This document shows, piece after piece, positions 52,012-64,000 of a stretch of DNA of 64,000 nucleotides. The stretch is taken from the NCBI RefSeq assembly GCF_014905175.1, contig NC_057792.1, positions 2,294,001 through 2,358,000 on the forward strand, written 5' to 3'. Source of the stretch: Aphidius gifuensis. Its lineage: Eukaryota; Arthropoda; Insecta; Hymenoptera; Braconidae. The notes under the pieces are model-generated. The model had not been told where the DNA came from. It saw only the letters and a program-made list of their open reading frames with translations, and made no database searches. Numbering within the stretch: position 1 is the stretch's first letter; each line of letters begins with the position of its first letter. The translations under genes and the position numbers were made by a program.

Positions 52012-53708
52012 TGAAAATTTATTATTTCGTAAATTCAAATAAATATATTTAATCAAGGGAAAAAACACTCTATTGAATAACTATGAAATTCCCAAATTAT
52101 AAGCACATATAAAATCACTAAATAGTTTTTTTTTTTTTTTTAATCTTGAAAATATTTATTAAATGAAATACTAGGCTAGTAAACGTGGCCAACTCCCTAT
52201 GCTCTAGAGAGTAAAATGGCCGATTTTCGTACGTTTGATAGAGAAACTTGGAGAAACTTGGCGTTGGTCACCTTCACTTTGGTAATATGCAGTGGGGGAA
52301 AAGAGTCGTTCGACAACACCAGGGCCGTATTAACTATCCCAATAACCCCAACAGATTAATTTTTCTATAAATTATCATTTTCATCAATATTTTCATTTAA
52401 AAAAATTATAAATATTATTCATTAAATTATTTACAAACAATTTTTATCATAAATATTATCATAACATTAGTCAAATATTTATTAACAATTTAATTTTAAT
52501 ATTTTAATTATTTGTACGTTTTTATCACGTGACAAAATGTTTCCAGAATTAGAAGGGAATTTTCGGGTAGTTTTTATACACTAGCGACATCTGTTGATGG
52601 TTTGAATTAAAGACTAGAAAATGATTTCGGTTGATAAATAGTCAAATAGATAAATAGATTTAGAACTACAATATGTCACTGTAAATTTGAATTGGAAAAT
52701 TTCTTTTTTTTTTTTTTTTTCTCATTCATTTTACCGCTTTTTTTTATCTCCAGAAATTACTTGAATTTTCCCCGAATTTCTAGTGATAAATCATTGAAAA
52801 AAAGAGCCAAAAAAAATATAGATTAATTCCATTGCAAGTAAATGTTAAAATGTAATTAAACAAATTTAAATAATTAGAATAAATTATTCAAAGCTAATTC
52901 TTATTATTTATTCATGTTAAAAGTAAAAATAAAAATGTATATTTTTTGAATAATTATTCTAATTATTTGCTCATTTTAAATATATGAGAAAAACTTTTGA
53001 AAAGTCTGCTTAAGACAATAGTACAACAACAAAATGTTTAGTCATATGTTTGAGAATAGCATTACGCATCAAAGAATTAACTGGAAAATGTCGTGCACAA
53101 TGGTTTGAGATATGAAATTTCACCACTGAAGAAAAGTACTTACACATGCCGTTTGCCATACAACCAAACACTTAATCATATAAACGTCTGAGTTATTATA
53201 TATTCTGTCTATTCTCTTTTATATCTAGTAGAATACAAAAACAAGAAAAAAGAAAAAAAAAATTTGCATTCTAAAAAATATTAGATTCTTATTTTCTTTT
53301 GAAAAAATAATAAAAAAAAAAAAAAATGTATATTAAATAAAAAATAAAATAAATATATGAAAGAAAAAAATAAGACAGGTCATCGATCAAATATAAAGAA
53401 GAAAAATAAATAAAAAAAAATAGTTCAATATTTTTTTTTAACATTTGAAAAATGTTGACACCTTTTGCGTACGTGTGTGTGCTAAAATTCATAAATATTT
53501 TTTTTTTCAAAATAATAAAGAATGTTTTATAAAAAAAAAAAAAAAAAAACACCACTAAGAATTTAATAATTTAAATTATTTAATATATTAAAAAAAATAA
53601 AAAAAAAAAATTCATATAAAATTCATTTAAATAACAATTAAACTATACATTTTTTCAACTAAAAAAATGTATGTTTTAGTAATAAAAGAATAAAATTTTC
53701 ATTGTCAA
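52012..53708. other. Promoter region of the fusion gene and intergenic DNA
   Basis: A less A+T-rich patch at about 52170-52340 includes AAAATGGCC (YY1/Pho-like) and probably contains the minus-strand promoter of the fusion gene. CTAGCGACATCTGTTG near 52581 resembles an insulator-type motif. From 52.8 kb to 53.7 kb there are only A/T runs, and an open frame there is low complexity. Confidence 0.45.
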
Positions 53709-54327
53709 TTATGACAAGTCGATTTCAGTGTCATTATTTTTAATCCATATTGGTTTAAAATTTTGATAATTAGTTATTGAACACTTTGGTCCAGTCATGT
53801 CAATTGTTTTGCTTGATTTTGATGAATGAAGTTTTGTTAAAATCCATTCAGCAGGTTGTTTAATATGTTGTCTTGTTATTAATCCAATTGAATTGTTGAT
53901 GTTCCATATAATTATTGATGAATTTGGCTGAGACATAACCAATGAATGATCCATTTTAGCATCTTTATCATTCGGCAAAACATAACTGTCAGCAATATCT
54001 GAATAAAAAAATTGTACAAAAAAAAAAAAAAGAAAAAAGAAAAACATGTAATAAATATTATTTAATAATAATAAATATAAATAAAAATTGACTTACAAAA
54101 TAAATAACTCCATTAAAATAAACCTTAAATTTTTCAATGATAAATTAAATGGTAATTAAATAAATTTTAGATAAAAAAATACCTGTAAACAATCATATAG
54201 ATGGAATAATTATTAATATTTATTTTTATTAAATAATAATTATATAATAATTAAATTAATAATACTTACTTGTTAAATTTAATATAATCACAATAAATAT
54301 TATAAATCGTAATAACAATAATGCCAT
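53709..54327 (-). CDS. Small predicted secreted protein, family not recognised
   Basis: Two exons, complement(53709-53998, 54270-54327), join in frame to 115 residues. The first exon encodes MALLLLRFIIFIVIILNLT, a strong signal peptide. It ends at the donor A|GTAAGT, and the second exon follows ATTCAG. The mature part begins near ADSYVLPND and contains MSQPNSSIIIWNINNSIG, Q-P-A-E-W-I-L and a lone Cys in GPKCSITNY, ending DTEIDLS. Four N-x-S/T sites are possible. I recognise no domain. With one cysteine it is not a typical disulphide-rich peptide. It lies on the same strand as the two upstream-described hydrolase-fold genes. The signal peptide and good splice sites support it, but without homologues it remains a prediction. 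Confidence 0.5.
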
Positions 54328-54379
54328 TTAATTATTTAAAATAAATATATTTTTTTATTTCAACAAGGTCAATTTGGTT

Positions 54380-54392
54380 GTCACAATGTGAC
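54380..54392. promoter_or_regulatory. Palindromic site upstream of the small secreted protein gene
   Basis: GTCACAATGTGAC is a 6+1+6 inverted repeat, flanked by GGTC and GACC. It lies about 55 bases upstream of the start codon in an otherwise A+T-rich promoter. It could be a site for a dimeric factor, but no factor is assigned. Confidence 0.3.
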
Positions 54393-54399
54393 GACCTCG

Positions 54400-57350
54400 T
54401 CATTTCTGACTGCTCTATTATCAGCTGTGTTGGAAAAAAAAAAATCAGGCTTGATTTCTAATAATAGTCATAATCATAAAATCAAAGTAAAAAAAAAAAA
54501 AATAAATTTTAAATATATATTTGATACATTAATTAAGCGCGTGATGAATTTATAAAAAATAATAATAATATTTATAAAAAATAATAACGAATTTTTTACG
54601 ATTAGATAAGTTAATGTCTGAAGTTCATATAAAATCTTTGTATATATTGCAATCATTATAAAAAAAAAAATTTATGAGAACGGAAATAAGTGATTATAAA
54701 AAAATTTCACCTATAAAATGAATAACAATTTTTTAAAAGCTTGAAAAAATAGTTGTTTTTTTTTTATATTTCAATGTAAATATTTATTAGAAAATAAAAA
54801 AAAAAATCATTTGACATGAATGAAGAAGTGTATTCAATGAATTGAAAAAGCTCTAAAAAGCTCATTTTATTGAAATGAATATTCGTATTAATAAGTAAAG
54901 TTAAGGGTATATTTAATTTTTTTTTCATCTGTTTTTTGATTGTTAATTCAAAGGGTGTGCCAACTAGCTGAAAATGATATTGTTATTGAAGAATAATAAG
55001 AGGTGAAAATACCATAAATGTCACACACATACAAACATACATTAATATATACATGCAACATTCTACCCTAAAAAAAAAATACATACATATATAAGAAAAG
55101 CTCGACGTGATGGCACGAGGGTTATCGTCATTTAATATAATTTATGCAAACGTTCCAGTCAACCCTAAAGCTTCTTCATCATTTAATCTCATCAACATAT
55201 AAACACATAATTCATATAAATAAAATAAATAAAGTAATAATAAACCAACAATATAAAAAAAAAAAATACAAAAAAAATTTATAAACAAATCAATTGACAA
55301 TTAAATATTGAATTTTTATTAATAATAAATTTTTTTTTCCTTAATCTTTTAATAATAAACTTTTAAAGTTAAAATATTGAAAGTAAAAAATATATAATTC
55401 ATATATATTTTTATTTTTATTTATTTATTATTATATTTGTTATTTAAAGTTTTTATTTCTTTAGTTTTATAATCCACATCACGAATCAAAGTTTAAAATC
55501 TTTTTCATATGAAGTTTTGAGAGTTGGTCTTATCGTTTAACCAGAGTATTAAACGTGGTTTAAGTTAAATGTTTAAAATTGCGTGTTGTACTTCTTATGA
55601 TTTTGATAAGCGCATCAGGTATATGTATTATAAACTAATGTATCGTCATGTGCGTGTTACGTGTTAATCAGTTATATGTATATTCACATATATGCAAAAC
55701 AAAAAAAAATTATAAAAAAAGAAACAAGAAATTGTTTTTATAATTTTTTAAATAAAAATTAAATTTAAAGGGAAAAAAAATGTCGTTATTTATTTATTTG
55801 TTTATCTGGTAATTTATTTAATTCATTTGCAGAAACAATTTATAATTATGTGGTTTGAAAAAAAATTAATAAAAATATGATATATGGTGTTCTAGTAATC
55901 TAAATTTTTAGAATTTTTGCATTTAAATTTTTAGAATTTTGTCATTTATACTGTGAAATAACGAGACAAAATTTATGTCCATTTGTTATTAAATGTACCA
56001 ATAAAATTATCACAAATGAAAATAATAAAAAAAATATATTTTCAATATAAAATTTCAATATAAAAATATATAAACTTTTGATATTATACTTGAGTATTTT
56101 TTCTTTTTCATCACTCGAAGATAACTGATATTATTTTCCAAGAAGTTAAATCACTTGTATTTGAATATAAATTATTAACAAATAAATATGTCATATACAT
56201 GTATACAGTGTAAATATTAATTTAATATGTTAATAAATATATTTTTTTCTCTAATGTCAATATTTGTTTATTTGTATAGTAAAATAATTTTTTTATAATA
56301 GAGATAACATATTAATTTACTGGAATTTTATTTCAATACAATCAAACATCAGTGAAATGTTTTTGCTATGCTATTTTCTCAGAAATATCAATATAAAATT
56401 CGTTTATAAATTTCCAAGAAATGAAGCTGTTATTTAGTATAAATATTCAATAAAAATATTACATATATTTATTAACTATTGATATTTGTTGTACTCTCAA
56501 TATGAAGTATACCAGGAATATGGAATGATTCAATCGATAGCTTACAACAAAATAAAATGATGGAATTGTCGTATCATTGTTTTATCTGGTATAAAAATAA
56601 AATCATAATTCAACTGTTAAGTAGATTTACGTTTCAAAAGTTTCAATATTATATAATAAATAAATAATTATACTAAATTTCTCGAAAATGGAAACAAACA
56701 TAATTAAAGTAATATTCCGTTAATGATTTTCAATAAAATATGAATAAAATAATATAAAACTCACTATATTATTGATAATAATTTTAATAAAATTTTAAAT
56801 AATCAAAAAAGATAATAAAAATAACTAAAAGCTTTTAATATTTTATTATTTTTTTAAAGTTACAAAGTAGCTTAACGATTTAATAAAAATTGTCGCCATT
56901 CGAACGTGTAACTTGCATTATATATTATTATAGGAATATAAATAAAATCATCGATTTGATCTTAATGTGAATTTTCTCATAAGAAAATGGGAAATAATAA
57001 TTTTCATATATATAAAGTATTATTGTAATTAAAAGTTTCATTATAGAGCATTATAAATAAAAGAGCCATAAAAATTTTCAACATTAATTTTTAAATAAAA
57101 TTATCATGTCAATTTATTCATCTAATAAATAATACAAATAATAAAAAAATTAATTAATTAAATCAATAAATTAAAGCGTTATTTATTTAATAAAAAAAAA
57201 AAAAAATATAAAATAAATTTTTCAATTAAATAAATGAAAATACAAATAAAGCTAATATAAAATTGACAAAAAATGAATTTTTTAAAAACTAATAAAATAG
57301 AGTAGTTTAATATGATTATTATGATTTTTTTTTCATATTAAAATGATAGA
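54400..57350. other. A+T-rich interval, no gene seen
   Basis: No open frame with non-repetitive composition, no RNA gene and no mobile-element signature was found. Only scattered slightly richer patches (for example 55080-55160 and 55500-55640) break the A/T background. Confidence 0.5.
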
Positions 57351-57399
57351 CCACATGATTAACTTTTCCCTCCAGCTTTATTGCGCATGCCATGAAAAT

Positions 57400-57570
57400 A
57401 ATATATTTTAACTGAGGGTACGACTCCCCCCATACGATATCTGCCTCTTTCAATTCAACTGTGTATAGCAAAACCTTTAACATCCAAACGAGTAGTAGAA
57501 GCAAAATTGTAGTAGACCAGAGAAAAAGCTGCCAGTCGACGTCGCGACGTGACACGATACACACACAAGA
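57400..57570. promoter_or_regulatory. CpG-containing island, possible promoter or short exon
   Basis: This island is much less A+T-rich than its flanks, with clustered short palindromes (GTCGAC, GACGTC, TCGCGA) at 57534-57552. On the minus strand a continuous frame (57564 to 57319) starts MCIVSRRDVDWQLFLW and continues into a hydrophobic stretch, but its last third is low complexity and no splice partner is evident. It may be the promoter of a gene outside the window or an isolated exon. Confidence 0.3.
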
Positions 57571-60500
57571 CTCTCATTATTCTTTTACCCTCAAAATAAT
57601 AACAATAAAGTACACTCAAAAAATTGCAACGTATTCACAATTACTTCTTTGTTGGCAATCTCTAAACTCTTTGTTTTTTTTTTTTTTTTTGTTTCGTTAA
57701 AAAGACAGAATAAAAAAAATTATAAGAGACTTTTATTTAATTTTTTTTATTTAAAATTTTACTTGCTTTTATTAAATTAAAAAAGTTAGTTTATCTATTG
57801 TGTCTACATTGATTATCAACTTTATCGAGAGGTAAATTAAAAAAAAAAATTTATATAAATTTAGATAAATTTCTGTAATAAAATTGGAAAAAAAAATTAT
57901 AAATTATTTGATTATTTGTTTATATGTTTTTTGTATTTTATGATATTTAAAATATTTTTTAATAAACATTTAGTCATAATATCAATTTTTTTTCATAAAA
58001 AAAATTTATATACTTTTGTATTATGCTATTATAAGATGTTTATGTTTTATTATGTTGTAGAAAAATTCAACAGACAAAAAAAAAAGATAAATTGATAAAT
58101 ATAGAAAATAATAATAAAAAGATTTTACTACTGTAAAGACAGTGTCGCGAAAGTGGGTTAAAACTGTCCCAAACTTGTATATACTGGCATAATTCGTTGG
58201 ATGCATAAAAAAAAAAATTTTCTCATACTACAAAGCTTATAAATCACGTGAAAGTTTTTCAGCCAAATAACTGATAGAAAGCTTCACACTCTTGATAATA
58301 AAAAAATAAAGAAACAAAAAAATTTTTAATTTAAGAAACAACATGATGAAAAAATAAATAAATTTTATAAAAATATTTTATAAACAACAAAATATAAAAA
58401 TAAAAAAGCATCAAAGTTTGCACGACACTGATTAAATTGATGTTGCATAATAAAGCATAGCTTGGGCGGTACTTGTTACGATAAAAACAAATTAAAAATA
58501 TAATTTTTTAAAAATTTAAATAATAATAGAATGAATGGGGGTTGAAAAAAATAATAAAAAAATTTTAGCGAGAATGAATAATAATAGAAAATAACAATAA
58601 ATTAAATAAATAAAATTACGTAGAAAATTTAAAAAAAAAAAAAAATTGATAATGCGTTAACGAGAAACTCTACAGCGACTTTATTGGCTTATCGGATAAC
58701 CAAAAGGGTAACGGGTAAAGGGTAGGAGATACCAGAGTCTCAACCACAAACTGGACCCGTCTAATGCAAACAAGAGTAAAAAGGGTTAAGGGTTATTAAA
58801 AACAAAAAAAATATTTTACAACATAAAAAATATAATAAAAAATAAAAAACTATATATTACATTTAAAAATTTATTGAAATATATTTTTGATTTTTCAATT
58901 ATTATTATCATTTATTTATTTATAAAATTGAAAAATATTGAGGAAAAAAAAAATATATAAATTTATCGAAAAATATTTTTACTTTTCTCAAGTATCAATA
59001 TATATTTTCTTTTTTTTTTTTTAAATTTATTTTTCAATAAATAAATAAATATATATATTTCAATTTTAATCAAAAATTGAATTTATTAATAAAAATATAT
59101 TATTAAAAATACTAACAATAGTAATTAAATAATATTTATAAAATTAAATTAATTTTTTTCTATTTTTTTCGGGTATAAACATATTTATTTATCAATAAAT
59201 AAATAAATAAATAAATATAATTCAAATTGCAATCTCTTTTATTGTTCAGATATATTTAAAAAACAATAATAATAATTTGATATTGTTTAGAAAATTAGTT
59301 GACAGATGCATGTGTACTTGACAATTAATTTAAATGAGATTGTCAATTATGGAAAGACAACGTTCACGTTATGACTGACATGATTAATTGAATTGAATGT
59401 GATGGTTGGTAAATATACATATAGCTCTTGGATTTTCATCTCGTTGTCATAGGTTATGGAATTGTACAAAATAAATAGAGTCAGTTTAGAGAATAAATTT
59501 TCATTAGAGATCAAAAATGAAAAAAAAAAATAAAATAAAAGATAGGATTATTGTCGTTCATTCTTGTCTCGTTTGTTGTTAACGATTAGGCTTGTAACAA
59601 ACATCGATTAGTTGATAACAGCGTATGCTAGAAAATTATTGGTAACATGACCTGATTTTGTAACAACTGAAATTGATATATATATTTATTATTCCATCAT
59701 ATATACTCGGTACAAAAGGTCATGCGTGTATTTATGGTTTATTGCTAATATCTATGTATCGAATCAAATCAAAAAACGATTAACCCAAAAATTTATTGCA
59801 CGCAAAAATTCACTATATAAATGATTTTTAATTTATTATTCTGTTTTTTTTTTGAATTTATTCAAATTTTCTTTTTTTTTTTTTTCCAAAAATTATTATT
59901 CAATTTAAAAGGAAAAATTAAAAAAAAATAAAATTTATTGGTGAATTTTAAAGTCATATTAAATTACAAAAATAATAATTTTTTTTTATTTTAAAAAAAG
60001 TATCAAATAATTTATGATTTTATTAAATTCCAGTGTAATTTTTTCATATTATTTTATAAATGATATATAAAAATGATCAGTCAGCATTGAGTTATTATTT
60101 ATTATTCGTTTTTTGTTTTTTTTTCTATTTTTATGATATTTATATCTCACTTATTCGTAAATAATCACGTGCTTGAGGATATCAAGAAGTAGAAAAATAA
60201 TATAAGTATTATAACTTTGGTAGAAAATTGGGCGGTCACAATGGCCAAGATATATCTATTGCCGATAAAATATTGCAAGTTTGTAGAATCAGTGTTTTCT
60301 TTTCGAGCAATTTACTCTCTTTTTTCAAGAATAGCTTGTTTTTTTTTTGGCCCATTGGGATACTGTAACTGGACATTTAAAGATCACCAGATAAGACTAG
60401 AAAAATACTTTTTCTGCATAAAAACTTTAAATGTATTTCTTCAACAAAAAAAAAATGAAACAATATATGAAAAAAATAAATAAATTACAAGTATAAAGAT

Positions 60501-61368
60501 AAAAACAAAAATAAATGGAAAATTAAAAAAACAAAAGAAAAATTGGATAGAATCAGTGAAAGAGAAACTTTAATGTTATGAACAAAAAAAAAATAAAAAA
60601 AAAAAAATTAAATAATGTATGTGTATTTAATGCAGGTGGTTAACCATTGCGATGCAAAACAAAAATATAAAAAAAAGTTTTAACGAAAGATTGTGTTGGG
60701 AGTAAATGTTGGCATATCATATTCATATAATTTTTAAACATATACATATACAAAGTTGTTGAAGATGATGCTTTTAGAAAGTTTTCATCTTTCAGGATAT
60801 AACTGTCCTCGTGTACTTCCAGGTCGCGTCATAGATATCAACAAAACTTGATACTTTTCCACAACATTGAATTTTGGATTAAAATCCCAAACTAACAAAA
60901 AATATAAAAATACTATTTTTAATTAAAAAATATTAATAAATAAATATTAAAGTTTTAATTTGTCATATATATAACTAGATAATCATAAATTTATAAATTT
61001 TATCTTGATATTAAATTAAATTTCCGAGAAAACAAATTTAATTATCCTAATGAAATAATTATTAAAATTTTACCACGAATTTTATAAATTTCTGTAGTAT
61101 TATATAGTATTATAAATTAATTTTCTTCGAAAAAATTCGGTTTGAAAGTGTATTTTCCGAGTTTACTTGATTGACATTTATTTTTTCATTCCCAGAACAT
61201 TTTTTTTTTTAAATCCAAATAATTTTTTCTTTGAAAATATATAATAGAAAATTAAATTACAAAAAAATTTATAGAACTTTTCGGTATTTTCATTCGCTAA
61301 TTGACATGAATTCTTCTATTCCCAGAATGAATTTTTAATTTTTCCCAAAACAAGTATATATTTAATTT

Positions 61369-61469
61369 ATAAATTAGACAAATAAATATTTATAAAAAAA
61401 TTACTTCTAATTATTATTATTATTATAAATTAGACCAACAAATATTTATAAAAAAATTGCATCTAATTT
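61369..61469 (+). repeat. Two-copy tandem duplication, period 56 bp
   Basis: ATAAATTAGACAAATAAATA at 61369 recurs as ATAAATTAGACCAACAAATA at 61425, and both continue through TTTATAAAAAAATT. A short (ATT) run separates the copies. Confidence 0.75.
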
Positions 61470-62333
61470 ATGCATACGAGTTAAAGTTGAATAAATTTAA
61501 TAGTTAGTATTTGGTTAAACATTAGTAAGACAGGCTGTTGAAAATGACTTTTAAAACTGGGTTAATTAGATTAATGAAAAAAATTAAAAAAAACCTCTTT
61601 TATAATTTAAAAATGATTTTTTAAAAATTATTGTTAATTGGTTAAGTATGTTTAATTGTGTTTATGTGGTTTTTGATAATATATATGGTCAAGGTTTATT
61701 GGTTACAATCAATGGTCAATAAATTTTGTTTAATTAACGAAAGCCAGTCATTGATCTAGTTGAGAGGCGAGAAACATTGGCATTCATTTTTCTCTCTCTA
61801 CAATTTCGTTGGCTATCATCGTGACAGTTTCTCGTTATTTTGTAACGACTATTACTTTTTTTTTTTTTTTTTTTTTTTTTCGCTTGATAACACTAACAAC
61901 TGCTGACAGTTACAAAAAATAAATAAAATACATTTTTTCTATTTTTTATTAAATGAATAAATACATATTTCATTGTGACACTAATTTTTTTTTTTTATTA
62001 AGCAATTTTTTTATCGCAAAGTAAGATTTAATAAATTATAATTTATAATTAAGTTGATAAATATAATAAATTGATGAATAATTAAAATATAAAAAATTTT
62101 ATTAAATTTGATATCTAAGAATAATTTAACATTATTATTTACGGTAATGACTATTGAAGTTAATTTGTATTCTCATCGTTGAACAGCTCGTCGTTGTATA
62201 AGCAATGTGATTATCCATCTTGTTCTCATTTCCACTTACTTTTACACGAAAATACTTACGGAATATAAATATTCGAAAAATAAATAAATAAAAATAAATA
62301 AAAAAGAGCATTAATCCTTGGAGTTTTCTTTTT

Positions 62334-62369
62334 GCAAAGCTGTTTCTCGGTGACAAGAAACAGCTTCGC
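62334..62369. other. Strong hairpin, 14-bp stem with one mismatch
   Basis: AAGCTGTTTCT and AGAAACAGCTT are exact complements around the loop CGGTGACA. Outside a single mismatch, two more GC pairs extend the stem. It is GC-richer than the surroundings. It could be a structured RNA element or a cruciform. It does not match the histone mRNA stem-loop or a miRNA I can recognise. Confidence 0.5.
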
Positions 62370-64000
62370 ATCAAAGATCAAATTTTTTTTTTTCTTATCA
62401 CATTTTTCTTTTTCATTTTTAACCCTTAATTTTATTTTCTTTACTATTTTATATTGCATCATTTTTCTTTTATCCTATTAATAATTTATTTATTTCATAA
62501 AAATTTAAATTACAAAAAAAAAAAACCTCATAGAATTTTTTTTAAATTAAACTCAATTTATTTTTATATATATTTTTATTTTTATTTAATTTTTTTTTTA
62601 CTTTATTTAATAGTAATAAAATGTTAAGAGTATTGTTGAAAATATCTTTTGTAAAGTGTATGAAAAAAAAAGAAGAAATTTATTAAAATATCTGATTTGA
62701 TAAATACAATTAAGATAAGATATTATTTTGTAAATGGATATTGCCAATATTCGATGGCAAATTTTATAGCTTGCATAAGAGTCAAGGGTCTTTGTGTTAA
62801 TTAGTTCAAAAATATTTACTGGGTCATATAGGTAAAGTGGATATTTAAAATTAAAAAAAAAATTAGTAGTGACGATAGCTAAAAATAGATGAAGATTTTT
62901 TTTCAGATTTAAATAATAAAAAATAAAAAAAAATTGGAACAATAAGTGTTAAGAAATTAGAACAACTAAAGCTTTAAGTATGTTCTGACCTCGATGAGAT
63001 TAAACACTTTTTTATGTATATTTTTCTTATTCATTATTACCTATTTTTTATTTATTATTTTTTTTGTATTTATTCAAATTTTTTTTCTGCACTATGTACA
63101 AGATAAATCGTTAACGTTTGGGGAGTCATTGATAAGATTCTGATATTCGAGAGACGACGTGAAATCTCTCTCGTGACTCGTAGATTCTTAATCGATAAAT
63201 CTACTTCTGGGATGCGACTCCAAGATTGGCTTGGGGAGATCTATTCTTTTCATTTTTATATAAAATATTTTTCATAATTTTTATACAACTATATAAAATA
63301 ATAATAATGTAGAATAAAAAATTTTTTTTATAAATAAAATATTGATTTTCTTATCTCTATTTGAAAAAAAAAAAATGAAAAATTTATTTCAAAAATTCTT
63401 AAGAATTTTTTTATATGATAATTTTCACTAGTGGAATAATCATGTATTTTTTTTTTTTTTTTCATACAAAGATATTTACATGTCGAGGGGCAAATAAAAA
63501 AAAAAACATTTCAAATGCATAATACAACTTGTGAATTTTGCGTGGATGTATTAAGAATTGCTGTTGAGTTACTATTGAAAATGCGGGCAACACGTGTATT
63601 TTATATTTCGAAAGTATAATAAAGAAAAAAAAAAATGTATAAATAAAAAATGTCAAATGTAAAACCACCATATGCTAAATTTAAAAACGAATTAGATGAT
63701 AAAAAATAATAATAATAAAAAGCTGAATAATAAATAAATGTATGTATTTTTATAAATAAATATATAATTTATATGAAAAAAGATTAATCAGTCTAGTTTA
63801 GTTATTAGACTTTGACCTATGGTATTAAAATATAATAATATAAAATATATAATCAAGAATATTATTGCACATGTTATTTTTGTTATGTTCGCGTGAACAG
63901 AAAACACTTTGTTGATATCAATTGTCACGCAAAACACGCGTGCTACTGGGAAATTACCGAGTTCCGAAAGTTCTTGTACTTATTCTCCACGTGTTAACCA

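Larger units (their letters stand above)
57571..64000. other. A+T-rich terminal interval, no gene supported
   Basis: Contains G-rich GGGTA-type repeats at 58706-58792, a 56-bp tandem duplication at 61369-61469, a hairpin at 62334-62369, and less A+T-rich patches at 60217-60410, 61740-61850, 63110-63240 and 63880-64000. Open frames here (60217-60483 plus, 62607-62942 minus, and others) are low in complexity or lack splice context. I do not call them genes. Confidence 0.45.

Noticed and set aside
53289..53555. Phe-rich minus-strand frame of 88 residues
   Set aside because: Encoded almost entirely by poly-A/T sequence; low complexity and non-coding in character.
54090..54184. Possible alternative exon of the small secreted protein (ACAG acceptor at 54184, GTAAGT donor near 54093)
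   Set aside because: Inclusion in either usable phase introduces a stop codon, so the two-exon model is kept.
60217..60483. 88-residue plus-strand frame (AKIYLLPIKYCKFVES)
   Set aside because: Its first half is less A+T-rich, but the second half decays to Lys/Asn runs. No recognised domain or neighbouring exon, so it is noted only as a patch.
62607..62942. 111-residue minus-strand frame with hydrophobic segments
   Set aside because: Mostly Phe/Tyr/Ile/Leu/Asn from A+T-rich codons. No domain, signal peptide with sensible cleavage, or splice context.

Overview
The window is very A+T-rich eukaryotic DNA. It has long homopolymer runs, short exons split by GT..AG introns with T-rich 3' ends, and an A/T-ending codon preference. 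The gene content is arthropod: a furrowed-type selectin-like receptor, a spaghetti-squash-type myosin regulatory light chain, an R&R-type cuticular-like protein and a 5-hydroxyisourate hydrolase. The composition and gene style suggest an insect, perhaps a parasitoid wasp. The species is an inference and is not shown by the sequence.

Layout. (1) 4825-10982, plus: 17 exons of a furrowed homologue (CCP, fucolectin-like domain, C-type lectin domain, ten more CCPs, one membrane span, tail). Its signal-peptide exon is not visible. (2) 11740-13615, plus: sqh, with a promoter, a non-coding first exon and three coding exons giving 174 residues. (3) 27255-43743, plus: a large gene I do not recognise, ending in a cysteine-rich CaaX box. 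A probable promoter lies near 14.3 kb and an alternative first coding exon at 40871. Most of 14-43 kb is intron or flank, with scattered less A+T-rich islands, tandem repeats and G-rich tracts. (4) 48033-49203, plus: a secreted cuticular-like protein with a TATA box. (5) 49319-49783, minus: a compact 5-hydroxyisourate hydrolase with intact active-site residues and a clear TATA/initiator promoter. (6) 50068-52011, minus: a nuclear-type protein with a BED-like zinc finger, a long acidic D/N-rich stretch and, at its C-terminus, a second hydroxyisourate-hydrolase domain whose active site is degraded. (7) 53709-54327, minus: a small predicted secreted protein of unknown family. (8) 54.4-64 kb: no convincing gene, only isolated patches and hairpins.

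The most interesting observation is the pair at 49.3-52.0 kb. A urate-pathway enzyme gene sits 340 bp downstream, on the same strand, of a gene in which the same fold is fused to a DNA-binding-type protein. Both domains carry an intron at the same place and in the same phase, so they look like a tandem duplication in which one copy was captured by a zinc-finger gene and lost its catalytic residues. This could be a repurposed metabolite-binding or oligomerisation module in a transcriptional regulator, but the function is inference.
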